A stretch of 64,000 nt of DNA from Jannaschia seohaensis (GTDB lineage: Bacteria; Pseudomonadota; Alphaproteobacteria; Rhodobacterales; Rhodobacteraceae), in assembly GCF_900116765.1 (NCBI RefSeq), contig NZ_UETC01000004.1, positions 62,001 through 126,000 of the forward strand, read 5' to 3'. The translations under genes and the position numbers were made by a program. Every line of letters starts with the position of its first letter. Position 1 is the first letter of the stretch. Under the pieces are notes generated by a model. It did not search any database. It worked only from the letters and a program-made list of their open reading frames with translations, and was not told the DNA's origin. This document shows positions 17,616-26,746 of the stretch, in pieces.

Positions 17616-18575
17616 ATGAGCGGACTTCTAGCCCTGTTGGACGACGTGGCGGCCATCTCGAAAGTGGCGGCGGCCAGCGTCGATGACGTCATCGGTCAGG
17701 CGACCAAGGCCGGGGTTAAGGCCGCTGGTGCGGTGATCGACGACGCGGCGGTGACGCCGAAATATGTCCACGGCTTCGCCCCGGCCCGCGAGATCCCGAT
17801 CGTCCTCAAGATCGCGCGCGCCTCGCTGTTCAACAAGATCGTGATCCTGCTGCCCATCGCGCTCCTGCTCAGCAGCTTCGCGCCCTGGCTGATTCCGCCG
17901 CTCCTGATCCTGGGCGGGCTCTATCTGTGTTTCGAAGGCGCGGAGAAGCTCCACCATTGGCTCAGTCCCAAGCAGCCCGCCAGCCTTGCCAAGATCCAGG
18001 ACCCCGAACATACGCCCCTTGACGCCGCCCATCTGGAGGAGCAGCGCGTCAAAGGGGCGATCAAGACCGATTTCATCCTCTCCGCCGAGATCATGACCAT
18101 CGCGCTCGCCGCCACGCCCGAGGGCGGCGTGATCTACCAGGGCGTGATTCTGGCTCTGATCGCCGTCGCCATCACGGCCGCCGTTTACGGCGCCGTGGCG
18201 CTGATCGTGAAGGCGGACGATTTTGGCCTGCATCTGGCCAACGAGGGTCGGACGGCAGCCGGGCGTAAGCTGGGGGAGATGATCGTGCGCGGGATGCCGG
18301 GCTTCATGAAGGCCCTGACGGTCGTCGGGACGGCGGCGATGCTCTGGGTCGGCGGCAACATCATCGTGCATGCGCTGCATGAGATGGGGCTACATCTCCC
18401 CTACGAGCTGATCCACGGCGCGGCCCATGCGGTCGGGCAGGGGAATGGCGTAGTTGAATGGGCGGTGACGGCGCTGATCGACGGGATCATCGGGATCGGG
18501 CTGGGCTTTGCGGTGATGCCGGTCGCGGCGCGGATCGGCGGTCTGCTGGGCGACGAGGATGCAAAGGCGCATTAG
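17616..18575 (+). CDS. DUF808 family inner-membrane protein (YedI-like)
   Basis: A 319-residue polytopic membrane protein of the DUF808/YedI family, function unknown. The N-terminus is the family signature (SGLLALLDDVAAISKVAAAS, then DDVIGQATKAGVKAAGVVID-like residues). Hydrophobic segments include KIVILLPIALLLSSFAPWLI, LPLILGG-type stretch near 95, ALIAVAITAAVYGAVALIV, VVGTAAMLWVGGNIIVHAL and a C-terminal helix. It appears complete. It faces the NYN-domain gene tail to tail, overlapping by a few bases at the stops. Confidence 0.9.
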   Translation: MSGLLALLDDVAAISKVAAASVDDVIGQATKAGVKAAGAVIDDAAVTPKYVHGFAPAREIPIVLKIARASLFNKIVILLPIALLLSSFAPWLIPPLLILGGLYLCFEGAEKLHHWLSPKQPASLAKIQDPEHTPLDAAHLEEQRVKGAIKTDFILSAEIMTIALAATPEGGVIYQGVILALIAVAITAAVYGAVALIVKADDFGLHLANEGRTAAGRKLGEMIVRGMPGFMKALTVVGTAAMLWVGGNIIVHALHEMGLHLPYELIHGAAHAVGQGNGVVEWAVTALIDGIIGIGLGFAVMPVAARIGGLLGDEDAKAH

Positions 18576-19238
18576 GGCCGCTGCCGCACCTTCGTGGTTC
18601 CATCGCGTTCGACGATCTCGAACTGGTCGGAATGGGCCTTGAACCATTTCAACCATTGCCCGATCGCCGGGTGCGCCTTGTCGTAGCCATGAGAGGCCTT
18701 CACCTCCTTGGAGACGGCTGAGAACTTTCCACTCGCTCTCGAGCACCACCCGCACCGCCGCGACGATCGCGTCATCGTCGGTCGAGGCCGCAGGTACGGA
18801 GGACGGTGGCTTGTGCGATAGCGGCTCGAACCGCGTGCAGGCGGCTTGAAATGTCTTCGGCGTCTTGGTCTCGCCCATCCCTCTCACATCGACCCCCAAC
18901 CGCCGCAGCATCCGGGCGAGCGGCGTGAAATCTCCGTCGGAGGAGACAAGGACAACCACCCCAAGGCCCTCGGTCATCGTCAAGTGCAGCGCGTCCAGGG
19001 CGAGGGTGATGTCGGTCGCATTGCGGGACGGCGTGGCGGCGGCGGAGAGGATCGGCTCGAAGGCGCCATGAGCCGCCCAACCCCTGAGGGCCGCGTCGCT
19101 GCCATAGACCCGGACGACGCGCGGGCGCTCAGTATGGCCGGCAAGAAGGCGCGACGCATAGCTCGACGAGACGTTGTCGCCGTCGATGAAAATACCTGTC
19201 CTGAGACGCGGCGGAGAGGGAAGGGCGGGGGCAGCCAT
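18572..19238 (-). pseudogene. NYN-domain protein with C-terminal OST-HTH/LOTUS-like region, frameshifted
   Basis: The start at 19238 gives an NYN/LabA-type PIN-like domain: RTGIFIDGDNVSSSYASRLL with the metal-binding Asp, SDGDFTPLARMLRRLGVDVR, and GMGETKTPKTFQAACTRF. After VVLESEWK near residue 170 the frame runs on out of phase. Shifting by one base at the TTT of 18726-18728 restores KFSAVSKEVKASHGYDKAHP and WLKWFKAHSDQFEIVERDG, a typical OST-HTH ending, with a stop at 18572 flush with the convergent gene. Such proteins are thought to bind or cut RNA. Either a real one-base insertion or a homopolymer sequencing error. Confidence 0.75.
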
Positions 19239-19297
19239 ACCCTTCCCTCTTCAATGACGATTGCGGCGGCGGAAAGGCGTGCCCGCCGGCCGCCGGA

Positions 19298-21334
19298 TCA
19301 GAGCAGGTCCCGCGTCGCCTGTGCCACCGCCTGCGCGGTGATGCCGAAATGCTCGTAGAGCTGTTCGGCGGGCGCGGAGGCCCCGAAACTCTCCATGCCG
19401 ACGAAGGCTGCTTTGTTCGGGCGTCCCCGCTCGCCGCAGAGCCACCGGTCCCAGCCCATGCGGCACCCCGCCTCGACGGCGACGCGGACCGGCCCGGCGG
19501 GCAGGACGCGCTTGCGGTACTTCTCGTCCTGCTGCTCGAACAGTTCCCAGCACGGCATCGAGACGACCCGCGTCCCGATTCCGTCCTGTTGCAACAGCTC
19601 GCGCGCCTCCAGCGCGATGGACACCTCGGAGCCGGTGGCGAGCAGGATCGCCATCCGCTTCCCTTCGGCCTCGGCCAGCACATAGGCGCCCTGGGCGACC
19701 AGGTTCTTGTTCGTCGCCTCCTTGCGCACGGTCGGGATGCCCTGCCGCGTGAGCGACAGCACGGAGGGCGTCCGCTCCGAAGTCAGCGCCAGTTCCCAGG
19801 CTTCGGCCGTCTCGGTCGTGTCGGCGGGGCGGAAGACGTTCATGTTCGGCGTGGCGCGGCTGATCGCCAGATGCTCCACCGGCTGGTGCGTCGGCCCGTC
19901 CTCGCCGAGGCCGATCGAGTCATGGGTCATGACATAGGTCACCGGCACGCCCATCAGCGCGGACAGCCGCATCGCCGGGCGGGCATAATCGGTGAAGCAC
20001 ATGAAGGTGCCGCCGTAAGGCCTTGCGCCACCATGCAAAGCCATGCCGTTCATCGCGGCGGCCATGCCGTGTTCCCGGATGCCGTAATAGATGTAGCGGC
20101 CCTTGCGGTCCTCGGGGCTGAACATGCCGAGCCCCTCGGTCAGCGTGTTGTTCGAGCCGGTCAGGTCGGCCGAGCCGCCGATGGTCTCGGCCATGATCGG
20201 GTTGACGACCTCCAGCACCATCTCCGACGATTTGCGGGTGGCGACCTTGGGCTGCGTCTCGGCCAGTTGGCGCTTTAGCGCCTTGATCGTGGCCGAGAGC
20301 CGCTTGGGCGCGGCGCCCGAGAGCGCCCGCTCGAACTCTGCCTTCTTGCCGGAGCCGAGCGCGTCGAACCGCGCCTGCCACTCCGCATGCGCCGCCGCGC
20401 CGCGCCGTCCGATCTCTTCCCACTCGGCCTTGAGGTCCGCAGGGATCTCGAAGGCGGGGTAATCCCACCCATAGGCGCGCTTGGCGTTCTCGATCAGCGT
20501 CGGATCGGTCAGCGCGCCATGGCCCTTGGAAGTGTCCTGCGCGCTCGATCCGATGGCGATATGGGTTTTGCAGGCGATCATCGTCGGACGGTCGCTCTTG
20601 CGCGCCTCGGTCAGGGCGGCGTCGATGGCCGCCGGGTCATGCCCATCGACCTCCAGCACATGCCAGCCGGACGCCGCGAACCGCATCTTCTGGTCGGTCG
20701 CGTCCGACAGCGAGACCTTGCCGTCGATGGTGATGCCGTTGTTGTCCCACAGCACGATCAGATGCGAGAGCTTCTGGCGGCCGGCGAGGGCGATGGCCTC
20801 CTGGCTGACCCCCTCCATCAGGCAGCCGTCGCCGGCGATCACATAGGTGTAGTGGTCGACGATCTTCTTGCCGTAGCGCGCGCGCTGCACTTCCTCGGCG
20901 ATGGCCATGCCGACGGCGGTGGCGATGCCCTGGCCCAGCGGGCCGGTGGTCGTTTCGATCCCGGGCGCGTGGCCCCATTCGGGGTGGCCCGCGGTCACGT
21001 AGCCCAGCTGGCGGAAGTTGCGCAGCTGGTCCAGCGTCATCTCCGGGTAGCCCGTCAGATAGAGCAGCGAATAGAGCAGCATCGACCCATGCCCGGCCGA
21101 TAGCACGAAGCGGTCCCGGTCCGGCCAGTTCGGCGCGGCGGCGTCGAACTTCAGATGCTTTTCGAACAGCACGGTGGCGACATCGGCCATGCCCATCGGC
21201 ATGCCCGAATGGCCCGAATTGGCGGCGGCGACGGCGTCCAGCGTCAAGGTGCGGATTGCGGTGGCCCGGCGCCAATGGGCCGGGTTTGCCGTGCGCAGGG
21301 CGTCGAGATCGGGGGTCTGAGCAGCGTCGGACAT
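19298..21334 (-). CDS. tkt: Transketolase
   Basis: TPP-dependent transfer of two-carbon units in the pentose phosphate pathway (or Calvin cycle), 678 residues. The TPP domain has [13 protein letters not shown] and the conserved N in [11 protein letters not shown]; the pyrimidine domain has [18 protein letters not shown] and [20 protein letters not shown]. Length and domains are complete. The ATG at 21334 has GGAGACC upstream. It is the last of the carbon-metabolism cluster in this part of the window. No clear GTTANCGNTAAC site was seen upstream. Confidence 0.97.
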   Translation of the reverse strand: MSDAAQTPDLDALRTANPAHWRRATAIRTLTLDAVAAANSGHSGMPMGMADVATVLFEKHLKFDAAAPNWPDRDRFVLSAGHGSMLLYSLLYLTGYPEMTLDQLRNFRQLGYVTAGHPEWGHAPGIETTTGPLGQGIATAVGMAIAEEVQRARYGKKIVDHYTYVIAGDGCLMEGVSQEAIALAGRQKLSHLIVLWDNNGITIDGKVSLSDATDQKMRFAASGWHVLEVDGHDPAAIDAALTEARKSDRPTMIACKTHIAIGSSAQDTSKGHGALTDPTLIENAKRAYGWDYPAFEIPADLKAEWEEIGRRGAAAHAEWQARFDALGSGKKAEFERALSGAAPKRLSATIKALKRQLAETQPKVATRKSSEMVLEVVNPIMAETIGGSADLTGSNNTLTEGLGMFSPEDRKGRYIYYGIREHGMAAAMNGMALHGGARPYGGTFMCFTDYARPAMRLSALMGVPVTYVMTHDSIGLGEDGPTHQPVEHLAISRATPNMNVFRPADTTETAEAWELALTSERTPSVLSLTRQGIPTVRKEATNKNLVAQGAYVLAEAEGKRMAILLATGSEVSIALEARELLQQDGIGTRVVSMPCWELFEQQDEKYRKRVLPAGPVRVAVEAGCRMGWDRWLCGERGRPNKAAFVGMESFGASAPAEQLYEHFGITAQAVAQATRDLL

Positions 21335-21478
21335 AGGGGTCTCCGGGCGATCGTGGGTGGCGCGTTCCTAAGCAGGCTGCGTTAAGCGCGCAAGGCTTCG
21401 AACGACCACGGGCCTTTGACTCCGGGCCCGGATTGCGATTCTGTGCGCAAAACCCTGTCAAAAACACGGGAGAGCAGG

Positions 21479-21931
21479 ATGGTGGATCAGGCGGAGCTGG
21501 AGGCGACGCTCGCGCGGCTCGAAGCGGCGCTCCAGTCGGTGGACGTTCCGGAGGCTGCGCCGGATCTCTCCGGCGAGCTTGCCGAGGCACGCGCGGCCCA
21601 GGCTGCCGCCGAGGCGCGGGCGGAGACCCTCGCCGATGAGCTGGAAGGCGCCAAGGCGGAGATTGCGAGCGTGCAAGAGGCGTTTGCGGAGGCACAGGCC
21701 GCCGCGGCCGCCGCCCCCGAGGCCATCGCCGGAGACGAGACCGAGCGGATGCGCGGCGCGCTCGACGCACTGACGGCCGAGGTGGAGCGTCTGCGCAGCG
21801 GCACTGGCGATGCCGATGCGGCGCTGCTCGCCGAGGTGGACGCCCTGCGCGCCGCCCGCGCCCTGGACCTCGCCGAGATGAAGGCCCTGCTCACCGACCT
21901 GGAACCGCTGCTGGAGCCCGCCCATGCCTGA
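21479..21931 (+). CDS. Coiled-coil protein of unknown function, upstream of zapA
   Basis: A 150-residue, Ala/Glu-rich, predicted almost fully coiled-coil protein (LEATLARLEAALQSVD, AEARAAQAAAEARAETLADE, DALTAEVERLRSGTGDADA). No signal peptide or other domain. The ATG at 21479 follows GGGAGAGCAGG; a longer frame to 21416 lacks a ribosome site. Its last eight bases overlap the zapA start, so the two are almost certainly co-translated, suggesting a role with ZapA in cell division. This pairing is common in Rhodobacterales, but the protein has no name I can give. Confidence 0.8.
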   Translation: MVDQAELEATLARLEAALQSVDVPEAAPDLSGELAEARAAQAAAEARAETLADELEGAKAEIASVQEAFAEAQAAAAAAPEAIAGDETERMRGALDALTAEVERLRSGTGDADAALLAEVDALRAARALDLAEMKALLTDLEPLLEPAHA

Positions 21932-22367
21932 CGTCACCATCGAGATCGGCGGTCGCGCCTTCACCGTCGCCTGCCAGGATGGCGAGGAATCCTATCTCTC
22001 CGCCGCCGCGGCCCTGCTCGACCGCGAGGCGCAGCAACTGGTTCAGGCGGGATCGCGCCTGACGCCGGACCGGATGCTGCTGATGGCCGGGCTGATGCTG
22101 GCCGACAAGTCGATCTCCGCCGAGGAGGAGTTGCGCACGATGGACCGCCGCCTGGCCCAGCAGACGCGCCTCCTGGACGAGCTTCAGGCGCAGCCGACCC
22201 CCGAGCCGGTCGAAGTGATCAAGGAGGTGCCGGTCGAGGTCGAGAAGGTCGTCGAGGTCGAGAAGATCGTGGAGACGATCTCGGACGAGGCGCTGGCCCG
22301 ACTGAAAGCCCTCGCGGACCGGGCCGAAGCCCTGGCCGCCCAGAGCGCGGAGCGCTCCGCCAGCTGA
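21924..22367 (+). CDS. zapA: Cell division protein ZapA
   Basis: FtsZ-ring-associated protein that bundles FtsZ filaments; 147 residues with the ZapA domain at the N-terminus (VTIEIGGRAFTVACQDGEE, then SYLSAAAALLDREAQQL) and an extended coiled coil. The C-terminal part has a Glu/Val/Lys-rich repeat (IKEVPVEVEKVVEVEKIVET) which is longer than in E. coli ZapA. It overlaps the upstream coiled-coil gene. The 125 bases downstream fold into a long stem and may be 6S RNA, which is adjacent to zapA in many proteobacteria. Confidence 0.93.
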   Translation: MPDVTIEIGGRAFTVACQDGEESYLSAAAALLDREAQQLVQAGSRLTPDRMLLMAGLMLADKSISAEEELRTMDRRLAQQTRLLDELQAQPTPEPVEVIKEVPVEVEKVVEVEKIVETISDEALARLKALADRAEALAAQSAERSAS

Positions 22368-22373
22368 TCGGAC

Positions 22374-22490
22374 GTGGCGGCGCCCTCCGGCTCGGGCTGG
22401 GGGCGCCGACCCCCGCGCGTGCCGGCGGGTGCGAGTGGTTCTTTGGAGGGGGCGGTCGCCCTCGGCTAACCGCCCGGAGGCGCGCGCCGG
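22374..22490 (+). ncRNA. Possible 6S RNA (SsrS) downstream of zapA
   Basis: The gap between zapA and the SDR gene has distal complementary arms: GGCGGCGCCCTCCGG at 22376-22390 pairs, with small bulges, with CCGGAGGCGCGCGCC at 22474-22488. They enclose a GC-rich stem and an unpaired middle (GCGAGTGGTTCTTTGG). A long rod with a central bubble right after zapA is the 6S RNA arrangement. I have not matched a covariance model, so this rests on position and foldability only. The usual downstream neighbour (fau) is missing here. Confidence 0.45.
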
Positions 22491-22492
22491 CC

Positions 22493-23152
22493 TCAGTCGA
22501 GCCCGATTTCAGCCAGCAGACGCAACGCCTCCTCGGCGGGCGAGGCCAGCGCGTCGCGATTCTCGCCAGGATGGAAGCGCGCGCGCACCGCAGTCGCCAT
22601 CGGGCGCGGCGTCAGGAGGTGAACCCGGGGGGCGTTCGGCGTCGTGGATTCCGCCTGCCAGGCGCGCACGAGATCCCGCTGCGCGGCCTTGCTGGCCATA
22701 TAGGCCCCGGCGAATTTCAGCGGCCGGTCGTCGTCGAAAAACACCGCCGTGCCGCCCCCGGCTGCCTGAAGCAGCGGCGCGACATAGGGGATCAGCCGGG
22801 CCAGCGCGGCGATGTTCACCGCCACCGTCTTTTCCATGTCCTTTTCCGAGATCATCGGCGCGGGCGTCAGCGGCGGGGCGTGGACCGCCGTGTGGATCCA
22901 CAGCGGCAGCGCGCCCCAGCGGTCATGGATGCCCCGGCAGAGATGCTGCATCGCACCGGGATCGGTCACGTCCATCGGGGCCAGGGTCGCGGCGCCTCCG
23001 GCGGCCTGGATTCGGTCGTCCAACTCTTCCAAGGCCCCCTGCGTGCGCGCGACGGCGACGACATGGGTGCCGCGCGCGGCCAGGGCTTCGGCCAAGGCGG
23101 CGCCCAGGCCTCGGGACGCGCCGGTCACGAGCGCAAGATCGGGTCTGTCCAT
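22493..23152 (-). CDS. Short-chain dehydrogenase/reductase
   Basis: A 219-residue classical-type SDR. The NAD(P)-binding motif is TGASRGLGAALAEALAARG near residues 9-27, and the catalytic Tyr-x3-Lys is in GAYMASKAAQRDL (the Tyr in MASK context). The Ser is less clear. Substrate unknown; similar to SDRs in the YciK-like group. The ATG at 23152 follows CAGGAGAGCCC; an upstream in-frame ATG is not needed. It is transcribed toward zapA and divergent from bioY. Confidence 0.88.
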   Translation of the reverse strand: MDRPDLALVTGASRGLGAALAEALAARGTHVVAVARTQGALEELDDRIQAAGGAATLAPMDVTDPGAMQHLCRGIHDRWGALPLWIHTAVHAPPLTPAPMISEKDMEKTVAVNIAALARLIPYVAPLLQAAGGGTAVFFDDDRPLKFAGAYMASKAAQRDLVRAWQAESTTPNAPRVHLLTPRPMATAVRARFHPGENRDALASPAEEALRLLAEIGLD

Positions 23153-23269
23153 AGGGCTCTCCTGCAGTCCTGCGCCGCCTGCCATGTCCCGAGAGCGGGA
23201 TCAAGTTGACACCCCGGGCGGCGGCGCGGAAAAGAACCCGTGCCGAAACAACGCGCCGAGGATCCCGTC

Positions 23270-23854
23270 ATGACCCCCAACCTTCAGGCGACGCAGCGCC
23301 CGTCCCTGTCCCGGCAGGCCGCCTATGTCCTGGCCGGTACGCTGGTGATCGCCCTGGCCGCGCAGGTCAGTATTCCTTTCTATCCAGTGCCGATGACGCT
23401 CCAGACCCTCGCCATCCTGGGCGTAGGTTTTGCGCTGGGCGCGCGTCTGGGCGCGATCACTCTGGTAACCTATCTCGCCCAGGGCGCGATCGGTCTGCCC
23501 GTCTTTGCGAATTTCGGGAACGGCGCGGCCTTTTTCGGGCCGACCGCCGGGTTCCTCGTCGGCTTTGTCGGGCTGGCCTTCCTGGCCGGTCTCGCCCGTG
23601 ACCGTGGGCTCACCGGGCCCGTGGGGCTCTCGGCGGTCGCCGTGGCGGCGTCGCTCGCGCTTTATGTCCCGGGCCTCGCCTGGCCGATGGGCGTGGCCGG
23701 CGCGCTGGGTGTTCCGGTCTGGGGGGCGGATCTCGCCTTCGGACCGCTTGCCGCGGCCTTCATGACGCCGTTTCTGGTCGGGGATTTGGTCAAGGCCGTG
23801 ATCGCGGGGCTTCTCGCCTCCGGCGTCCTGACCTGGATGCAGTCCCGCCGCTGA
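23270..23854 (+). CDS. bioY: Biotin transporter substrate-binding component BioY
   Basis: S-component of the biotin ECF transporter, 194 residues, six hydrophobic segments. Typical blocks: VSIPFYPVPMTLQTLAILGV near residue 38, the GARLGAITLVTYLAQGAIGL segment, PVFANFGNG and FFGPTAGFLVGF. No bioM or bioN genes are next to it, so it may work alone or with a distant energy-coupling module. I saw no BioR box (TTATCTATAA type) upstream. A short TTCG-loop terminator follows directly. Confidence 0.95.
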   Translation: MTPNLQATQRPSLSRQAAYVLAGTLVIALAAQVSIPFYPVPMTLQTLAILGVGFALGARLGAITLVTYLAQGAIGLPVFANFGNGAAFFGPTAGFLVGFVGLAFLAGLARDRGLTGPVGLSAVAVAASLALYVPGLAWPMGVAGALGVPVWGADLAFGPLAAAFMTPFLVGDLVKAVIAGLLASGVLTWMQSRR

Positions 23855-23863
23855 GGCGGCCGC

Positions 23864-24313
23864 TCAGCCAGCTTCCGGGGCCGCCTTCGGGCGGCCCTTG
23901 TTTTTTGACGACAATTGTCGGGCCAGCGATGCTTGGCAGGACCCGCTCGGCAACAGACTGCATCCGGCGCAAAGCGTGTTGAGATCCTGGGGCACGATCC
24001 TGTCCAGGACACGTGTCCGGCACTCCTCCCAACTCAGCCGGTCCCCTGGATCGAGGTCGAGCACGGCCCCGTGCATGAGGTCGAGCCCATCGATCATGTC
24101 GTTCGTGCTGCAACCTAGGCCACGGCGATGTGGGCAGGACGCGCAGATCACGTCGGCGCTGGAGGTGATCAGGATCTCCTTCCCGTCACCGGCAGGGCCG
24201 CCAAGCTCTCCGTACGCGATCCGGGAGGTGTTTGCCACGAACGCATCGGTGTAGCCCTGACCGTCATAGGTCACCGCGCAGAGGACGTGATGGCGGCGAA
24301 GGCGGATCGGCAT
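23864..24313 (-). CDS. DUF1284 family protein, cysteine-rich
   Basis: A 149-residue protein starting MPIRLRRHHVLCAVTYDGQG, the DUF1284 signature with its conserved His and Cys. Two Cys clusters (CASCPHRRGLGC near residue 57 and CAGCSLLPSGSC near 118) look like metal or iron-sulfur ligands. Function is unknown. The last codons overlap the bioY terminator, so the C-terminal tail (KNKGRPKAAPEAG) is partly shaped by it. It is located between purF and bioY, on the minus strand with purF. Confidence 0.85.
   Translation of the reverse strand: MPIRLRRHHVLCAVTYDGQGYTDAFVANTSRIAYGELGGPAGDGKEILITSSADVICASCPHRRGLGCSTNDMIDGLDLMHGAVLDLDPGDRLSWEECRTRVLDRIVPQDLNTLCAGCSLLPSGSCQASLARQLSSKNKGRPKAAPEAG
23878..23903 (+). 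terminator. Rho-independent terminator after bioY
   Basis: GGGCCGCC-TTCG-GGCGGCCC, eight perfect pairs with a stable TTCG loop, followed by TTGTTTTTT. It starts 24 bases after the bioY stop. It lies inside the last codons of the convergent DUF1284 gene. Confidence 0.85.
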
Positions 24314-24390
24314 GGCACCATCGAGCTTGTTGGCCCCACAACCATAGGGAAAGCAGCTCGGATATGATATCGAAGAATAGGCGAGTCCGC

Positions 24391-25860
24391 CTATTCCGCC
24401 GCTTTCAGCCGAAATCCCTTCTCCAGCTGGTCGGCGGGTTCCACCGGATACTCCCCCGAGAAGCAGGCATCGCAGTATTGCGGCGCGTTCGGATCACGGC
24501 CCTTGGCCTCTCCGACGGCCCGATAGAGGCCGTCCAGCGAGATAAAGCGGAGCGAGTCGACGCCGAGATGCCGCCGCATCTCCTCCTCGGACATGGAGGC
24601 GGCCAGCAGTTTCTCGCGCTGCGGCGTGTCGACCCCGTAGAAGCATGGCCAGGCGGTCGGCGGGGAGGCGATGCGGAAATGCACCTCCTTCGCGCCGGCA
24701 TCCAGGATCATCTCCTTGATCTTGCGGGAGGTCGTGCCGCGCACAACCGAGTCGTCCACCAGGATCACGCGCTTGCCCCGGATCAGGGCCCGGTTCACGT
24801 TCAGCTTGAGCCGGACGCCCATGTTCCGGATCGACTCCGTCGGCTCGATGAAGGTCCGGCCCATATACTGGTTGCGAATGATTCCCATCGCGTAGGGGAT
24901 GCCCGATTCGAGGCTAAAGCCGATCGCGGCCGGTGTACCCGAGTCGGGGACGGGGCAGACCAGATCGGCTTCGACCGGCGCCTCCTTGGCCAGTTCCCGC
25001 CCAATCGCCTCGCGCGTGGAATAGACCGAGCGGCCGCCGAGAATGGAATCGGGACGGCTGAAATAGACATGCTCGAAGATGCAGAAGCGGGGGCGCTTCT
25101 GCTCGAAGGGCCGATAGGAGGTGACGCCCGACTCGGAGGTGATCACGACCATTTCGCCCGGCTCGATCTCGCGCACGAACTCGGCGCCGATGATGTCGAG
25201 GGCGCAGGTCTCGGAGGACAGCGCCCAACCCTCGCCGACGCGGCCCAGCACCAGCGGGCGCACGCCCAGCGGGTCGCGCACACCGATCAGCTTGGTCCGG
25301 GTCATGGCGATGACACTGAACGCGCCCTCGACCCTGCGCAGCGCGTCCTTCATCCGCTCTGGGATGTTTCGCTGGAGCGACCGGGCCATCAGATGGATGA
25401 TGCATTCGCTGTCCGAGGAGGACTGGAAGATCGAGCCGCGCTCGATCAGCTCGCGGCGCAGCGCGTCGGCATTGGTGATGTTGCCGTTATGGGCGATGGC
25501 CGCGCCGCCCATGGCGAACTCGCCGAAGAAGGGCTGCACGTCGCGGATCGCGGTCGCGCCCTTGGACCCGGCGGTCGAGTAGCGGACATGGCCGATCCCG
25601 ACCGTGCCGGGCAGCATGTCCATCACATCCTGCGAGGTGAAGTTGTCGCGGACATAGCCGAAGCGGCGGACGGAGTTGAACCCGTGCTCTGCGTCATGGA
25701 CGACGATGCCGCCCGCCTCCTGGCCCCGGTGCTGCAGCGCGTGCAGGCCGAGCGCGGTGAAATTTGCGGCCTCGGCAACGCCGACGACGCCGAAAATGCC
25801 GCATTCTTCGCGCAGCTTGTCATCGTCGAAGGGAGTGCTTCGCCAGGTGAGATCGGACAT
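24391..25860 (-). CDS. purF: Amidophosphoribosyltransferase
   Basis: First committed enzyme of purine synthesis: transfers ammonia from glutamine to PRPP. The 489-residue protein has a short propeptide and then the class II glutaminase nucleophile, Cys20 (REECGIFGVVG). The PRPP-binding motif is VILVDDSVVRGTTSRKI near residue 370, and the C-terminal region contains CDACFSGEYP. The ATG at 25860 is chosen so that Cys20 follows a usual-length propeptide. It is downstream of cvpA and radA on the same strand, the common cvpA-purF linkage. Confidence 0.97.
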   Translation of the reverse strand: MSDLTWRSTPFDDDKLREECGIFGVVGVAEAANFTALGLHALQHRGQEAGGIVVHDAEHGFNSVRRFGYVRDNFTSQDVMDMLPGTVGIGHVRYSTAGSKGATAIRDVQPFFGEFAMGGAAIAHNGNITNADALRRELIERGSIFQSSSDSECIIHLMARSLQRNIPERMKDALRRVEGAFSVIAMTRTKLIGVRDPLGVRPLVLGRVGEGWALSSETCALDIIGAEFVREIEPGEMVVITSESGVTSYRPFEQKRPRFCIFEHVYFSRPDSILGGRSVYSTREAIGRELAKEAPVEADLVCPVPDSGTPAAIGFSLESGIPYAMGIIRNQYMGRTFIEPTESIRNMGVRLKLNVNRALIRGKRVILVDDSVVRGTTSRKIKEMILDAGAKEVHFRIASPPTAWPCFYGVDTPQREKLLAASMSEEEMRRHLGVDSLRFISLDGLYRAVGEAKGRDPNAPQYCDACFSGEYPVEPADQLEKGFRLKAAE

Positions 25861-26131
25861 GGGGGGACTCGCGGTGGAGGCTTCGCGTTGGCCGTCACAT
25901 AACCATTGCAACGGCCCCTGTCACCCCGCCGCGCTGCGGATCGGAAGGCCGGGTTCGCGGCCGGGCGTCCGACAGGTCGTTGGCTGAGGCCGAAGCCGGG
26001 CCCGGCAGGAGGATCCTGAGAGGAGCGGTCGCGGAGGGGCTGCATCGGTGCGGGGCTGTCCGTCAGAGGGGTGGGGCCACGCCCGGCACCCGGACACATC
26101 CACCGGATGGGCCGCGCGGTGCCGCGAGAAC

Positions 26132-26716
26132 TCAGTTGCCGACCACCGGCGCCGTTTCGACCGGAGTGCCGCATTCGCCAACCAGCGCCTCATAGCGCTG
26201 CACGATCCAGCTGGGCGCGTCCTCGGGGATCTGCGCCTCGAGCGCGGCCTGGGCGCGCGAGAAGACCGTGGCGGAGCGGCTCTCCTCGACGGAGGGGATG
26301 CCCTCGTTTACGATGACGCGGTCGTAGACGACGAAGCCGACGGCGACCAGAAGCACTCCGCGCAGGACCCCGAAGAGAAAGCCCAAGCCCTGATCGATCG
26401 GACCCAGGGCCGAATGCCGAACCGCCGACGACAGAAGCGGCGTGAAGATGGAGGCAACCACCAGCGCCAGCGCAAAGACGAGCGCGAAGGCCGCGATCAC
26501 CGCCAACTCGCAGCTTTCGCCGAGAATATCGCCCACATAGGGGATTTCGCGGACCAGCGGCTCCGCGGCGCCGGCGAAGGTAAAGGCCAGGATCGCCGCC
26601 GCGATCCAGCCGACGATCGCCATGCCTTCACGGATCAGGCCCCGGGAATAGGCGAGGATCGCCGAAACGACGATGATCAGCGCGACGCCCCCGTCGACGA
26701 TGGTAAAGCCTTCCAT
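26132..26716 (-). CDS. cvpA: CvpA family membrane protein
   Basis: A 194-residue inner-membrane protein with four predicted transmembrane segments (VDGGVALIIVVSAILAYSRG, EGMAIVGWIAAAILAFTFAG, LAVIAAFALVFALALVVAS, GLGFLFGVLRGVLLVAVGFV). Homologues of CvpA were first linked to colicin V production and are found next to purF. Its role is still unclear. The C-terminal third is soluble (from VYDRVIVNEG on). It sits between radA and purF; the 270 bases before purF contain no recognisable gene. Confidence 0.9.
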   Translation of the reverse strand: MEGFTIVDGGVALIIVVSAILAYSRGLIREGMAIVGWIAAAILAFTFAGAAEPLVREIPYVGDILGESCELAVIAAFALVFALALVVASIFTPLLSSAVRHSALGPIDQGLGFLFGVLRGVLLVAVGFVVYDRVIVNEGIPSVEESRSATVFSRAQAALEAQIPEDAPSWIVQRYEALVGECGTPVETAPVVGN

Positions 26717-26746
26717 GTCCGTCCTTCCGTCGCACCTTCGGGGACG

